The notes under the pieces were generated by a model, which did no database searches, had not been told where the DNA came from, and worked only from the letters and a program-made list of their open reading frames with translations. This document shows positions 9,812 through 18,272 of a DNA stretch of 64,000 bases, piece after piece. The position numbers were made by a program, and so were the translations under genes. Source of the stretch: Saccharibacillus alkalitolerans (GTDB lineage: Bacteria > Bacillota > Bacilli > Paenibacillales > Paenibacillaceae); contig NZ_JAAFGS010000003.1 of the NCBI RefSeq assembly GCF_011090185.1, positions 62,001 to 126,000 of the forward strand, given 5' to 3'. Positions within the stretch are counted from its first letter, which is position 1. Every line of letters begins with the position of its first letter.

Positions 9812-10127
9812 TATACTCCACCTCCGACGTAGTCCCCAGTTTCCTGCGGATCATGTCGGCGAATCCCTGATCGGTCAGCGCGAGCACAAGGCGTTCCGGC
9901 TTGCCGATGCTGGCCCCGAGCCGCTCGCGGTCGAAGCCGACGAGCAGGGGAATGCCGTATGAACCGCATTTGTCGCGAAACTTTTTGTGGGTATTGGACG
10001 AGGCGTCGCCGGCCAAGACGACCAACTTGGCTTCGCGCGACCGGATGGCTTTGAGGACCAACTCGTCTCCGGTAACCATCTTTCCGGCGCGCATGGCCAG
10101 CCCCAGTCCCGAAAGCTCATTATTCAT
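9804..10127 (-). CDS. ylxQ: YlxQ / L7Ae-family RNA-binding protein
   Basis: A 107 aa member of the L7Ae/L30e/S12e family, which bind kink-turn-like RNA; the exact role of YlxQ is not settled. Family signs are [21 protein letters not shown], then [15 protein letters not shown] and [17 protein letters not shown] at 10127 is preceded by AGGAGAG. It overlaps rnpM by 8 nt and infB by 8 nt, showing tight translational packing between nusA and infB, as in most Bacillota. Confidence 0.92.
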   Translation of the reverse strand: MNNELSGLGLAMRAGKMVTGDELVLKAIRSREAKLVVLAGDASSNTHKKFRDKCGSYGIPLLVGFDRERLGASIGKPERLVLALTDQGFADMIRRKLGTTSEVEYIE

Positions 10128-10431
10128 CGTCTGTTTCTCTCTCCTGTAATTCACGGAATTGGTGTTCCACCCGGATGAAATCCCGGGCAAGCTGTTCATA
10201 GATCTCGGCCGGTACCGGCTGCTTGAGCGCGCGGTCGAGCGCTTTGTTCTTCTGGGCAAGCCTGAAGCATTCCGCGTCCGCGCGCAAATAAGCGCCTCTG
10301 CCGGATTTTTTGCCCGTCAGGTCAATTTCGATCTGGCCTTCCGGCGTGCGGACGACCCGAATCAATTCCTTCTTGGGCAGCATTTCCTGGCTCGCCACGC
10401 ATTTGCGCAGCGGCGTTTTTCTCTTCTTCAT
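10120..10431 (-). CDS. rnpM: YlxR family RNA-binding protein (RNase P modulator RnpM)
   Basis: A 103 aa DUF448/YlxR protein. The family signature is complete: RKCVASQEMLPKKELIRVVR, then LTGKKSGRGAYLR with the GRGAY loop. Work in B. subtilis has described YlxR as a modulator that binds RNase P RNA; the symbol follows that work. ATG at 10431 has GGGGAGA 6 nt upstream; the longer open frame upstream overlaps the nusA end and is rejected. It lies 32 nt after nusA. Confidence 0.93.
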   Translation of the reverse strand: MKKRKTPLRKCVASQEMLPKKELIRVVRTPEGQIEIDLTGKKSGRGAYLRADAECFRLAQKNKALDRALKQPVPAEIYEQLARDFIRVEHQFRELQERETDDE

Positions 10432-10463
10432 CTCTGTCTCCCCGCTTTCGCCGAGCCCGGCTG

Positions 10464-11561
10464 TCAGTCGAAGGACACGGAGTCCTGCGGCAGTTCGCCG
10501 TCGTACGTGCGCGCTCTGCCGAATTCTTCCTCGGCCTGCGTCTCGCTCTTGATATCGATCTTCCATCCGGTCAGCTTCGCCGCGAGACGGGCGTTCTGGC
10601 CTTTGATGCCGATCGCGAGCGAAAGCTGATAATCCGGCACGATGACGCGAGCCATTTTCTCGGCTTCGAAAACTTCGACTTCCAGCACCTTAGAAGGGCT
10701 GAGCGCATTCGCCACGTATTCTTCCACGCTCTCGGAATAATTGACGATGTCGATCTTTTCGCCGCGAAGCTCGTTGACGATGGTCTGAACGCGAACGCCT
10801 TTCGGGCCTACGCAGGAACCGACCGGATCGACTTCCGGATTGCGGGAGTAAACGGCGATTTTGGAACGGAAACCCGCTTCGCGGGCAACCGATTTGATTT
10901 CGACGACGCCGTCGAAAATTTCCGGCACTTCAAGCTCGAACAAGCGCTTCAGGAGACCCGGATGCGTCCGGGACAAAATGATTTGCGGTCCCTTCGTCGT
11001 GTTCTCCACTTTGGTTATATACCCTTTGATACGCTCATTGTGCGCAAATTTCTCGCCCGGCATCAATTCCGTAAGCGGCAGCGCCGCTTCGATCTTGCCG
11101 AGATCGACATAAAGGTTCCGGGTGTCCATGCGCTGCACGGTACCGGTTACGATGTCTTCCGTCTTGTCGACGAACGCGTTATAGATCAGGCCTCTTTCCG
11201 CTTCGCGAATGCGCTGCGTGACGACCTGTTTGGCCGTCTGAGCGGCGATACGCCCGAAGTCGCGAGGCGTGACTTCGATCTCCGCAATGTCGTCGATCTG
11301 CAGATGCGGGTTGATTTCCCGTGCGCTTTCGAGCGAAATTTCGGTGCGATCGTCCAGTACTTCCTCGGCGACGAGTTTGCGCGCATATACCTTGATTACC
11401 CCGGTATTGCGGTTCATATCCACTCGCACGTTTTGAGCCGTATTGAAGTTGCGCTTGTAGCTGGAAATCAGCGCCGCTTCAATCGCTTCGAAAAGCACCT
11501 CCTTGCTGATCCCCCTCTCGCGCTCCAGCTCGTTCAAAGCTTCAATAAAATCCGTACTCAT
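10464..11561 (-). CDS. nusA: Transcription termination/antitermination factor NusA
   Basis: RNA polymerase-bound elongation factor that promotes pausing and intrinsic termination. Of 365 aa, the first 125 are the polymerase-binding N domain, then an S1 domain (about 135-200, GTVQRMDTRNLYVDLG) and two KH domains (SCVGPKGVRVQTIVNEL and LAIGIKGQNARLAAKL). It lacks the C-terminal acidic repeats of E. coli NusA, as in Bacillota. ATG at 11561 follows GGGGGAG. The operon leader contains a hairpin suited to NusA autoregulation (see 12134-12153). Confidence 0.98.
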   Translation of the reverse strand: MSTDFIEALNELERERGISKEVLFEAIEAALISSYKRNFNTAQNVRVDMNRNTGVIKVYARKLVAEEVLDDRTEISLESAREINPHLQIDDIAEIEVTPRDFGRIAAQTAKQVVTQRIREAERGLIYNAFVDKTEDIVTGTVQRMDTRNLYVDLGKIEAALPLTELMPGEKFAHNERIKGYITKVENTTKGPQIILSRTHPGLLKRLFELEVPEIFDGVVEIKSVAREAGFRSKIAVYSRNPEVDPVGSCVGPKGVRVQTIVNELRGEKIDIVNYSESVEEYVANALSPSKVLEVEVFEAEKMARVIVPDYQLSLAIGIKGQNARLAAKLTGWKIDIKSETQAEEEFGRARTYDGELPQDSVSFD

Positions 11562-11595
11562 TTGCCCAACGCTCCCCCTTCCAAGACTATCTATA

Positions 11596-12063
11596 TTAGA
11601 AAATGATGGCCAGCCTGGCGCTGGCAACTTTGTCGTAAGGCACCGTTGCCTGCTTCTGCTTCTTGCCGACGGCGATCACAAGCTCGTCGCCCTCGAACGA
11701 CAGAAGCTTGCCCTCGAATTCCTTCGATCCGCCAACCGGCTCGTAAGTGGTCACAAAAACGTCTTTGCCGACCGCCTTGCGCACGTCGTCCGCTTTTTTG
11801 AGCGGCCGTTCGGCTCCGGGAGACGATACCTCCAGGAAGTAAGCCTCGTCGATCGGGTCGTTTTCATCCAGTTTCTGGCTCATGTACTCGCTGATTTGCC
11901 CGCAGTCGTCGATATCGATTCCGCCTTCTTTGTCCACGTAAATCCGCAGGAAGTAACTTCCGCCTTCCTTGACGTATTCCACGTCCACAAGCTCGAATCC
12001 ATGCTCGGCCAAATACGGCTCGATCATCTGTTCCACGGTTGTTTTGATCTTCGGTGTGCTCAA
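11596..12063 (-). CDS. rimP: Ribosome maturation factor RimP
   Basis: Assists 30S assembly. The 155 aa protein has the N-terminal RimP domain (IEPYLAEHGFELVDVEYV, then LRIYVDKEGGIDIDDC and EVSSPGAERPL) and the Sm-like C-terminal barrel (GKLLSFEGDELVIAVG). The start is TTG at 12063, with GGAGGG 7 nt upstream; a TTG five codons further up lies inside that ribosome binding site. First gene of the nusA-infB operon. Confidence 0.95.
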   Translation of the reverse strand: MSTPKIKTTVEQMIEPYLAEHGFELVDVEYVKEGGSYFLRIYVDKEGGIDIDDCGQISEYMSQKLDENDPIDEAYFLEVSSPGAERPLKKADDVRKAVGKDVFVTTYEPVGGSKEFEGKLLSFEGDELVIAVGKKQKQATVPYDKVASARLAIIF

Positions 12064-12133
12064 GCATTCACCCTCCAAGCGTTGTCAGGTTCCGTCCGCA
12101 GGGGCGGCGCAGAAGATGTGAGCCCAAAAGTAA

Positions 12134-12153
12134 AGAGTGGGTTGCCCCACTCT
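12134..12153 (-). terminator. Leader hairpin with interrupted U tract before rimP-nusA (putative attenuator)
   Basis: On the minus strand AGAGTGGG-GCAA-CCCACTCT forms an 8 bp perfect stem followed by TTACTTTT. It lies about 45 nt after the predicted transcription start and 70 nt before rimP. The broken U tract is typical of terminators that need NusA. It may also end readthrough from polC. Confidence 0.7.
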
Positions 12154-12203
12154 CTACGCAAAGGTCTATCTCCTACTGTGTCTAACTCCAATTTCCTCTA
12201 GCC

Positions 12204-12232
12204 ATTATACCATAGGCAGGCTATGGTGACAA
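12204..12232 (-). promoter_or_regulatory. Sigma-A promoter of the rimP-nusA-infB operon
   Basis: Minus-strand TTGTCA (12232-12227), exactly 17 bp, TATAAT (12209-12204): the best promoter in the window. The 17 bp spacer is itself an inverted repeat, CCATAG-CCTGC-CTATGG. It lies 40 bp after the polC stop. Confidence 0.8.
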
Positions 12233-12271
12233 GTATCGGGGCTTTACAAAGCGTCCCGCCGAGCTTTGCCG

Positions 12272-15200
12272 TCAAAACAGCGAAAGCTGGTTGCTCTCCG
12301 GCAGACCGCGGAAGCAGCCGAGCTGGCCGAGCAGTTCGATGATCGTTTTCGATGCTTTGGACTTCTGCTGGAAGTCTTCGATCGACAGAAATTCGCCGTG
12401 TTCGCGAGCGGCCGCCACGCCGCGGGCCGCGTTCTCGCCCAGACCCGCGAGCGCCGCGAACGGGAAGATCAGGCTGCTGCCGTCGACGATAAACTTGGTG
12501 GCGTCGGAACGATACAGGTCGATCGATTGGAACGTAAAGCCGCGGGCCGTCATTTCAAGCGCCATTTCGAGGATCGGCAGCATCGCTTTTTCTTTCGGCT
12601 GCGCCTGGAAGCCCTTTTGCTCGATCTCGACGATTTTGCGGCCGATCGCTTCGTAACCCTGGCAGAACAGCTCGATGTCGAAGTCCGCCGCGCGGACCGA
12701 GAAATACGTCGCGTAATATTCGATCGGATGATAAAGCTTGAAATAAGCCGTCCGCACGGCCGAGATTACATAAGCCGCGGCGTGCGCTTTCGGGAACATG
12801 TACTGGATCTTCAAGCAGGAATCGATGTACCAGTTCGGCACTTTGCATCTCTTCATCTCGTCGATCCACTCCTGGCTCAAACCTTTGCCCTTACGCACGC
12901 TCTCCGTGATCTTGAACGCGAGGCCCGCGTCCATGCCCGCTTTGTAGATCAGGAACAGCATGATATCGTCCCGGCAGCCGATCACGGTTTTGATGTTGCA
13001 GGTTCCGTTCTTGATCAATTCGTCGGCATTGCCGAGCCAGACGCCGGTTCCGTGCGATAGGCCGGAAATCTGCAGAAGGTCGGCAAAGCTGGACGGCTTG
13101 GCCTCGATCAGCATCTGGCGGACGAATTTCGTCCCCATTTCCGGCACGCCGTACGTCGCGACGGGGGTCCGGATCTGTTCCGGCGTAACGCCGAGCGCAT
13201 CCGTCGAATTGAACATGCTCATGACTTTCGGATCGTTCATCGGGATGGTCGTCGGATCGACGCCGGTGAGATCCTGCAGCATCCGCATCATGGTCGGATC
13301 GTCGTGCCCCAGAATATCGAGCTTCAGCAGGTTTTCGTCAAACGCGTGATAGTCGAAGTGGGTCGTTTTCCACTCCGCGTTGACGTCGTCGGCCGGATAC
13401 TGAACCGGAGTGATATCTTCGATCTCCATATAATCCGGAAGAACGACGATGCCGCCGGGGTGCTGCCCGGTGCTTCGCTTGACGCCGGTACAGCCTGACG
13501 CCAGCCGGTTCAGTTCGGCGGAACGCCAGCGCTTTTGATGCTCTTCTTCGTATTTTTTCGCAAAACCGAACGCCGTTTTCTCGGCGACCGTACCGATCGT
13601 GCCGGCGCGGAATACGTTGTCCGGCCCGAACATCGTTTTGGTGAAGTTGTGCGCCTGCGGCTGATACTCGCCGGAGAAGTTCAAGTCGATATCGGGAACC
13701 TTGTCGCCTTTGAAGCCCAGGAAAGTCTCGAACGGAATATCGTGTCCTTCGCCGAGCATGGTCGACCCGCAGTCCGGGCATTCCTTGTTCGGCAGGTCGA
13801 ATCCGCTTCGCACGCTGCCGTCGAGGAACCATTCGCTGTGCTTGCACGCCTTGTTGCGGCAGATGTAATGCGGAGGCAGCGGATTGACCTCGGAAATGCC
13901 GAGGAACATCGCGACGACGGACGAACCGACGGACCCCCGAGAACCGACCAGATAGCCGTCGCTGTTGGACTTTTTCACCAGGCGTTCGGAAATCAGATAG
14001 TTGGCGGAGAAGCCGTATTTGATGATCGGCTCCAATTCTTTTTCCAGGCGGGCAATGATGACTTCCGGCAGTTCGTCGCCGTACATGTCCTTTGCCGTAC
14101 TGTAGCAGGTGTCGCGGATTTCCTGGTCTGCTCCTTCGATGACGGGCGTGTACAGCTCCGAAGGGAACAGCTTGAGCTCCTCGAAGCGGTCGGCCAGTTC
14201 GGACGTGTTGGTCACGACGACTTCTTTCGCCTTTTCTTCGCCGAGGAATTTAAATTCTTCCAACATCTCTTCCGTGGTGCGGAAATGCGCGTCGGGTTTG
14301 TTCTGGTCTTTGAGCGGGCTGAATCCCGTAATGCCGTGAATGGTAATATCCCGGTACAGCTTGTCGCGTGGATCGAGGTAATGCGCGTTGCCCGTCGCCA
14401 CGACCGGCTTGTTCAGCTTATTGCCGATTTTGCACACTTTTTCGACGGCGATTTTCAACTCTTCCGCGCTGCCGACCAGTCCTTTGTCCACCAAATGCAT
14501 ATACATGGTCAGCGGCTGGATTTCGAGAATATCGTAGAACTGCGCGACTTCCTCCGCCTCTTCCACCGTTTTGTTGAGGACCGCTTCGAAAAACTCGCCT
14601 TTTTCGCAGCCCGACAGGATCAGCAGGCCTTCGCGCATTTTTTCGAGCTTCGACTTCGGAATACACGGTACCCGCTTGAAATGTTCGGTATGCGACATGG
14701 ATACGAGCTTGTACAAATTTTTTCTGCCCACGTCGTTCAGCGCATAAATGCCGCAGTGGAACGGACGGGCGTTGGACAGGTCCATGCCGACGAAGTCGTT
14801 CAACCGGCTCAAATTTTTCAAATTGCGCTCCTTGACGGCTTCGTCGATCAATCCCGTCAGAATGCCGCCGAGCGCGATCGTATCGTCAATGGCGCGGTGA
14901 TGGCTCTCAAGCGCAACTTTATACTTGGTCGCCAGCGTATTCAAACGGTGATTTTTCATCGACGGATGCAGCAAACGCGCAAGTTCCAGCGTATCGAGCA
15001 CTGGATTTTCCATTAGAGGCAGACCGAAATTTTTCAGCGTTGCCTGAATGAATCCGATATCGAATCTCGCGTTATGGGCAACCAAGATGGAATCGCCGGC
15101 AAATTCGACGAATTCGCGAATAACGCTGTCAATCTCGGGCGCGCCCCTTACCATGTCGTCCGTGATGTTGGTCAGCTGTTGGATATGATACGGAATCCGC

Positions 15201-16603
15201 TCATGCGGATCGACGAACGTCGAATATCGTCCCAGCTCCTGGCCGTTCTGCATTTTGACAGCCGCGATTTCGATAATCTTGTTCTGCGTGATCGACAAGC
15301 CGGTGGTCTCGATATCGAATACGACATACTCGGCCGTCTTCAATTCCTCGTCCCGCGGGTTCTCCACGACCGCCACGGAATCGTTCACGACGTTCGCTTC
15401 AAGGCCGTAGATCATTTTGATGCCGTTTTTTTTGGCCGCTTTCGCCGCGTCCGGGTAACACTGCACGCCGCCGTGGTCCGTAACCGCGATCGCTTTATGC
15501 CCCCACTTGGCGGCCCGTTTGACGTACTCGTCGATCGAGCAGACCGCGTCCATCGTGCTCATTTTTGTATGCAGGTGGAATTCGACCCGCTTCTCTTCGG
15601 CGTTGTCCATGCGGATCGGAGGCGACTTGATTTCCATCAAATCCGACGGGATCATGACCAGTTCCGGAATTTGCATAAAACGATCCAATTCCACGCGGCC
15701 GCGCGCCTTGACCCACTTGCCGTTGGCGAGCAGGCTCATGACTTTGAGATCCTCTTTGTTTTTGGCGAACATTTTCATCTGCAGGGAGTCGCTGTAATCG
15801 GTCAGATAGTACGTAAACAGAGTGCTGCCGTTGCGGAGCTCTTTGCTCTCAAGGCCGAAAATAAGACCTTGAATCGTAATTTTCTTCTCCTCGTCCTGCA
15901 AATTCTGCAGAGGCACGGCTTCGTCGCGAATATCGTAGCCGATCTGCAGCTTGATATTCTCCTCGCCTTCGCTTTCGCTGCCCGCGCTGACTTCGGCGTC
16001 GATCTCGGCCATCATCTTCTCGATCGCGGCCAGCTCTTCGCGGCGGCGCATCTCGTCGAACGCGGCTTTCGCCTCCTGGGCGGCGGCTTCGCCTTCGTTG
16101 ACGTTCAGTTTGACCTGCAGCTGCAGCCCGAAGTATTTTTCGTAAAAATCGATCAGCGCCCGGTCGATGTTCCGCTTGCGCGCCATCTCCAGCGACATGT
16201 TGTCGGTAAACGACACGGTCGTCGTTTTGCCTTCCGTCACCGCTTGGGCTCTCGCCATCCAGCCGTTAACCGACGGAATTTCGCGCTGTGCCCATTCGAT
16301 GAACAGCTTCCAGTACTCGCCGATAATTTCGCTTTCCCGGTTCTCGCCCGTATATTGAAAAAGGAAGCGAATCTTCGCGATATGCTTCAGCCGCTCCTGG
16401 ATCTGCAGACAGAACGTGCGGTAAATCTGGGCCGGTACCAGCGTGTCCTTGACGAGCACGATTTTCCAGTCCCGGTTCGAACGGCTGATTTCCACCCGAT
16501 CGATATATCCGTCGTTAAAATAAGGGTCCGCCGCGCTGGCGGGCATCTCGGCCTGCTTCATCAGCAGTTCGAGCCGCTGCCGGCGCTCTGCCGTCTCACT
16601 CAT
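12272..16603 (-). CDS. polC: DNA polymerase III alpha subunit, Gram-positive PolC type
   Basis: Replicative leading-strand polymerase with built-in proofreading exonuclease. 1443 aa, as usual for PolC. Order of domains: N-terminal region, OB fold (about 240-325), PHP domain split by the exonuclease (HLHTKMS at 343), DEDDh exonuclease (DIETTG at 430-435), second PHP part, palm with catalytic PDIDLNFSG (970-978), a four-cysteine zinc site before it (C915, C920, C942, C945), fingers and C-terminal helices. ATG at 16603 with AAAGGGGGA 6 nt upstream. The stop at 12272 is followed by a CAAAGC/GCTTTG hairpin without a U tract and then the rimP promoter. Confidence 0.98.
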   Translation of the reverse strand: MSETAERRQRLELLMKQAEMPASAADPYFNDGYIDRVEISRSNRDWKIVLVKDTLVPAQIYRTFCLQIQERLKHIAKIRFLFQYTGENRESEIIGEYWKLFIEWAQREIPSVNGWMARAQAVTEGKTTTVSFTDNMSLEMARKRNIDRALIDFYEKYFGLQLQVKLNVNEGEAAAQEAKAAFDEMRRREELAAIEKMMAEIDAEVSAGSESEGEENIKLQIGYDIRDEAVPLQNLQDEEKKITIQGLIFGLESKELRNGSTLFTYYLTDYSDSLQMKMFAKNKEDLKVMSLLANGKWVKARGRVELDRFMQIPELVMIPSDLMEIKSPPIRMDNAEEKRVEFHLHTKMSTMDAVCSIDEYVKRAAKWGHKAIAVTDHGGVQCYPDAAKAAKKNGIKMIYGLEANVVNDSVAVVENPRDEELKTAEYVVFDIETTGLSITQNKIIEIAAVKMQNGQELGRYSTFVDPHERIPYHIQQLTNITDDMVRGAPEIDSVIREFVEFAGDSILVAHNARFDIGFIQATLKNFGLPLMENPVLDTLELARLLHPSMKNHRLNTLATKYKVALESHHRAIDDTIALGGILTGLIDEAVKERNLKNLSRLNDFVGMDLSNARPFHCGIYALNDVGRKNLYKLVSMSHTEHFKRVPCIPKSKLEKMREGLLILSGCEKGEFFEAVLNKTVEEAEEVAQFYDILEIQPLTMYMHLVDKGLVGSAEELKIAVEKVCKIGNKLNKPVVATGNAHYLDPRDKLYRDITIHGITGFSPLKDQNKPDAHFRTTEEMLEEFKFLGEEKAKEVVVTNTSELADRFEELKLFPSELYTPVIEGADQEIRDTCYSTAKDMYGDELPEVIIARLEKELEPIIKYGFSANYLISERLVKKSNSDGYLVGSRGSVGSSVVAMFLGISEVNPLPPHYICRNKACKHSEWFLDGSVRSGFDLPNKECPDCGSTMLGEGHDIPFETFLGFKGDKVPDIDLNFSGEYQPQAHNFTKTMFGPDNVFRAGTIGTVAEKTAFGFAKKYEEEHQKRWRSAELNRLASGCTGVKRSTGQHPGGIVVLPDYMEIEDITPVQYPADDVNAEWKTTHFDYHAFDENLLKLDILGHDDPTMMRMLQDLTGVDPTTIPMNDPKVMSMFNSTDALGVTPEQIRTPVATYGVPEMGTKFVRQMLIEAKPSSFADLLQISGLSHGTGVWLGNADELIKNGTCNIKTVIGCRDDIMLFLIYKAGMDAGLAFKITESVRKGKGLSQEWIDEMKRCKVPNWYIDSCLKIQYMFPKAHAAAYVISAVRTAYFKLYHPIEYYATYFSVRAADFDIELFCQGYEAIGRKIVEIEQKGFQAQPKEKAMLPILEMALEMTARGFTFQSIDLYRSDATKFIVDGSSLIFPFAALAGLGENAARGVAAAREHGEFLSIEDFQQKSKASKTIIELLGQLGCFRGLPESNQLSLF

Positions 16604-16636
16604 CGTCTGTCCCCCTTTGTTTCGTAAAAAGCGAAG

Positions 16637-16680
16637 AGCTTCCGCGGCGGGCCGCTATCTTCGCCTCGCCGCCGGAAGCT
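16637..16680 (-). terminator. Terminator-like hairpin between proS and polC
   Basis: Long GC-rich inverted repeat with arms AGCTTCCG and CGGAAGCT extended by GGCGGC/GCCGCC-type pairing, followed on the minus strand by CTTCGCTTTTTAC. It may end part of the proS transcripts or reduce polC expression. Confidence 0.55.
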
Positions 16681-16740
16681 TCATTCCGGGCTGCCTTCAT
16701 CCGGTTGTCCGGCCGTACGGGCCCGGTCTAACTGCATGCA

Positions 16741-18198
16741 TCAATACGCTTTGGCGAACACGACCGTATGCTTGGCCGCTTCTCCGCAGGCCGCGCAGGT
16801 CGTCTTGCGCTCCCGCGGCTCGAACGGAATGTTGCGGCTCGTCGCTCCGGTCTCGGCGCGTACCGTTTCCTCGCAGGCTTCGCTTCCGCACCAGCCGGCG
16901 AGGAAAAATCCGCGCTTTTCTTCCATCTGCGCTTTCATCTCGTCCAAATTGTCCACCGCATGGAAATTGCTTTCGCGGAATTCCAGCGCGCGTTGGAAGA
17001 TGCCTTTTTGCACCTCGTCCAGCAGCTGCTTCACTTCCGCCGTCACGTTATCCAGCTGCACGGTCAGCTTGTCGCCGCCCAGGCGCGAAGCCAAGAGGCA
17101 GACGCCGTTTTCGATGTCTCGCGGTCCGATCTCGATCCGCACCGGCACGCCGCGCATCTCGTATTCGTTGAACTTCCAACCCGGACGCACGTCCGCGCGG
17201 TCGTCCATGCCTACGCGAATGCCGGCGGCTTTAAGCTCGGCATACAGCGCGTCGGCGCGCTCAATGACCATATCGCGCGTTTTCGGAGGGCCGATCGGGA
17301 TGATCATCACCTGCGTCGGCGCCACTTTCGGCGGAATGACGAGGCCGCGGTCGTCGCCGTGCGCCATAATCATCGATCCGATCAGGCGGGTACTGGTACC
17401 CCAAGACGTCGTGTGGGTGAATTCCAGCTCGTTGTCCCGGTTGAGGTACTGGATTTCGAACGCCTTGGCAAAGTTCGTTCCCATATAGTGAGACGTTCCG
17501 GCCTGTACGGCTTTGCCGTCTTTCATCATCGCTTCGATCGAGAACGTGTCGACGGCGCCCGCGAATTTTTCCGAAGGCGTCTTCTGCCCCATCACGACCG
17601 GAAGCGCAAGGAAATCTTCGACGAAGTCGCGGTACAATTCGAGCATGCGCATCGTTTCTTCGCGCGCGTCCTGCTCGTTCTCGTGCGCCGTATGGCCTTC
17701 CTGCCACAAAAATTCGCTCGTGCGCAGGAACGGAAGCGTACGCTTCTCCCAGCGCATGACGTTTGCCCACTGGTTGATCAGCACCGGCAGGTCGCGGTAC
17801 GACTTGATCCATTTGGAGTACATATGGCCGAACATCGTTTCCGACGTCGGACGCACCGCGAGACGCTCTTCGAGGATGTCCCCGCCCGCTTCCGTCACGA
17901 ACGGCAGCTCCGGGTTAAAGCCTTCGATGTGCTCTTTTTCTTTTTGGAAAAAGCTTTCCGGAATCAGCATCGGGAAATAGGCGTTGCGGTGTCCCGTTTC
18001 CTTGAACCGGCGGTCCATTTCCTGCTGAATGTTTTCCCAGATGGCGTAGCCGTCCGGGCGGAAGACGATGCAGCCGCGAACCGGCGAATAATCCATCAGC
18101 TCCGCTTTTTTGATGACGTCGATATACCAGCGCGAAAAATCTTCGCTCTGCGGCGTAATTTCGGTAACGAACTGTTTATCCTGTTTCTCGCTTGCCAT
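16741..18198 (-). CDS. proS: Prolyl-tRNA synthetase, archaeal/eukaryotic type
   Basis: Charges tRNA-Pro with proline. The 485 aa length and sequence (RPTSETMFGHMYSKWIKS, then NQWANVMRWE, PFLRTSEFLWQEGHTAH, QAGTSHYMGTNFAKAF) are those of the archaeal/eukaryotic-type ProRS. The insertion editing domain of the usual bacterial ProRS (about 570 aa, as in B. subtilis) is absent. There is instead the C-terminal zinc-type extension with two cysteine pairs (WCGSEACEE and CAACGEA) and a terminal tyrosine. ATG at 18198 with GGAGGGA at 5 nt. It occupies the usual slot between rseP and polC, so an in-place replacement is inferred. Confidence 0.95.
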   Translation of the reverse strand: MASEKQDKQFVTEITPQSEDFSRWYIDVIKKAELMDYSPVRGCIVFRPDGYAIWENIQQEMDRRFKETGHRNAYFPMLIPESFFQKEKEHIEGFNPELPFVTEAGGDILEERLAVRPTSETMFGHMYSKWIKSYRDLPVLINQWANVMRWEKRTLPFLRTSEFLWQEGHTAHENEQDAREETMRMLELYRDFVEDFLALPVVMGQKTPSEKFAGAVDTFSIEAMMKDGKAVQAGTSHYMGTNFAKAFEIQYLNRDNELEFTHTTSWGTSTRLIGSMIMAHGDDRGLVIPPKVAPTQVMIIPIGPPKTRDMVIERADALYAELKAAGIRVGMDDRADVRPGWKFNEYEMRGVPVRIEIGPRDIENGVCLLASRLGGDKLTVQLDNVTAEVKQLLDEVQKGIFQRALEFRESNFHAVDNLDEMKAQMEEKRGFFLAGWCGSEACEETVRAETGATSRNIPFEPRERKTTCAACGEAAKHTVVFAKAY

Positions 18199-18272
18199 GA
18201 CATTCCCTCCGTTTATCGAACGAACCGCTTTTGCCGCCGCAGGGCGGCACGGCCGGTTCCTAACCGTTCGTT

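Noticed and set aside
13535-16627. Two plus-strand frames of about 500 aa each
   Set aside because: Both lie antisense to polC and show no family pattern.
16741-18198. proS as a second, horizontally gained mobile copy
   Set aside because: No mobile element signs, normal operon spacing and normal composition; replacement in place is the simpler view.
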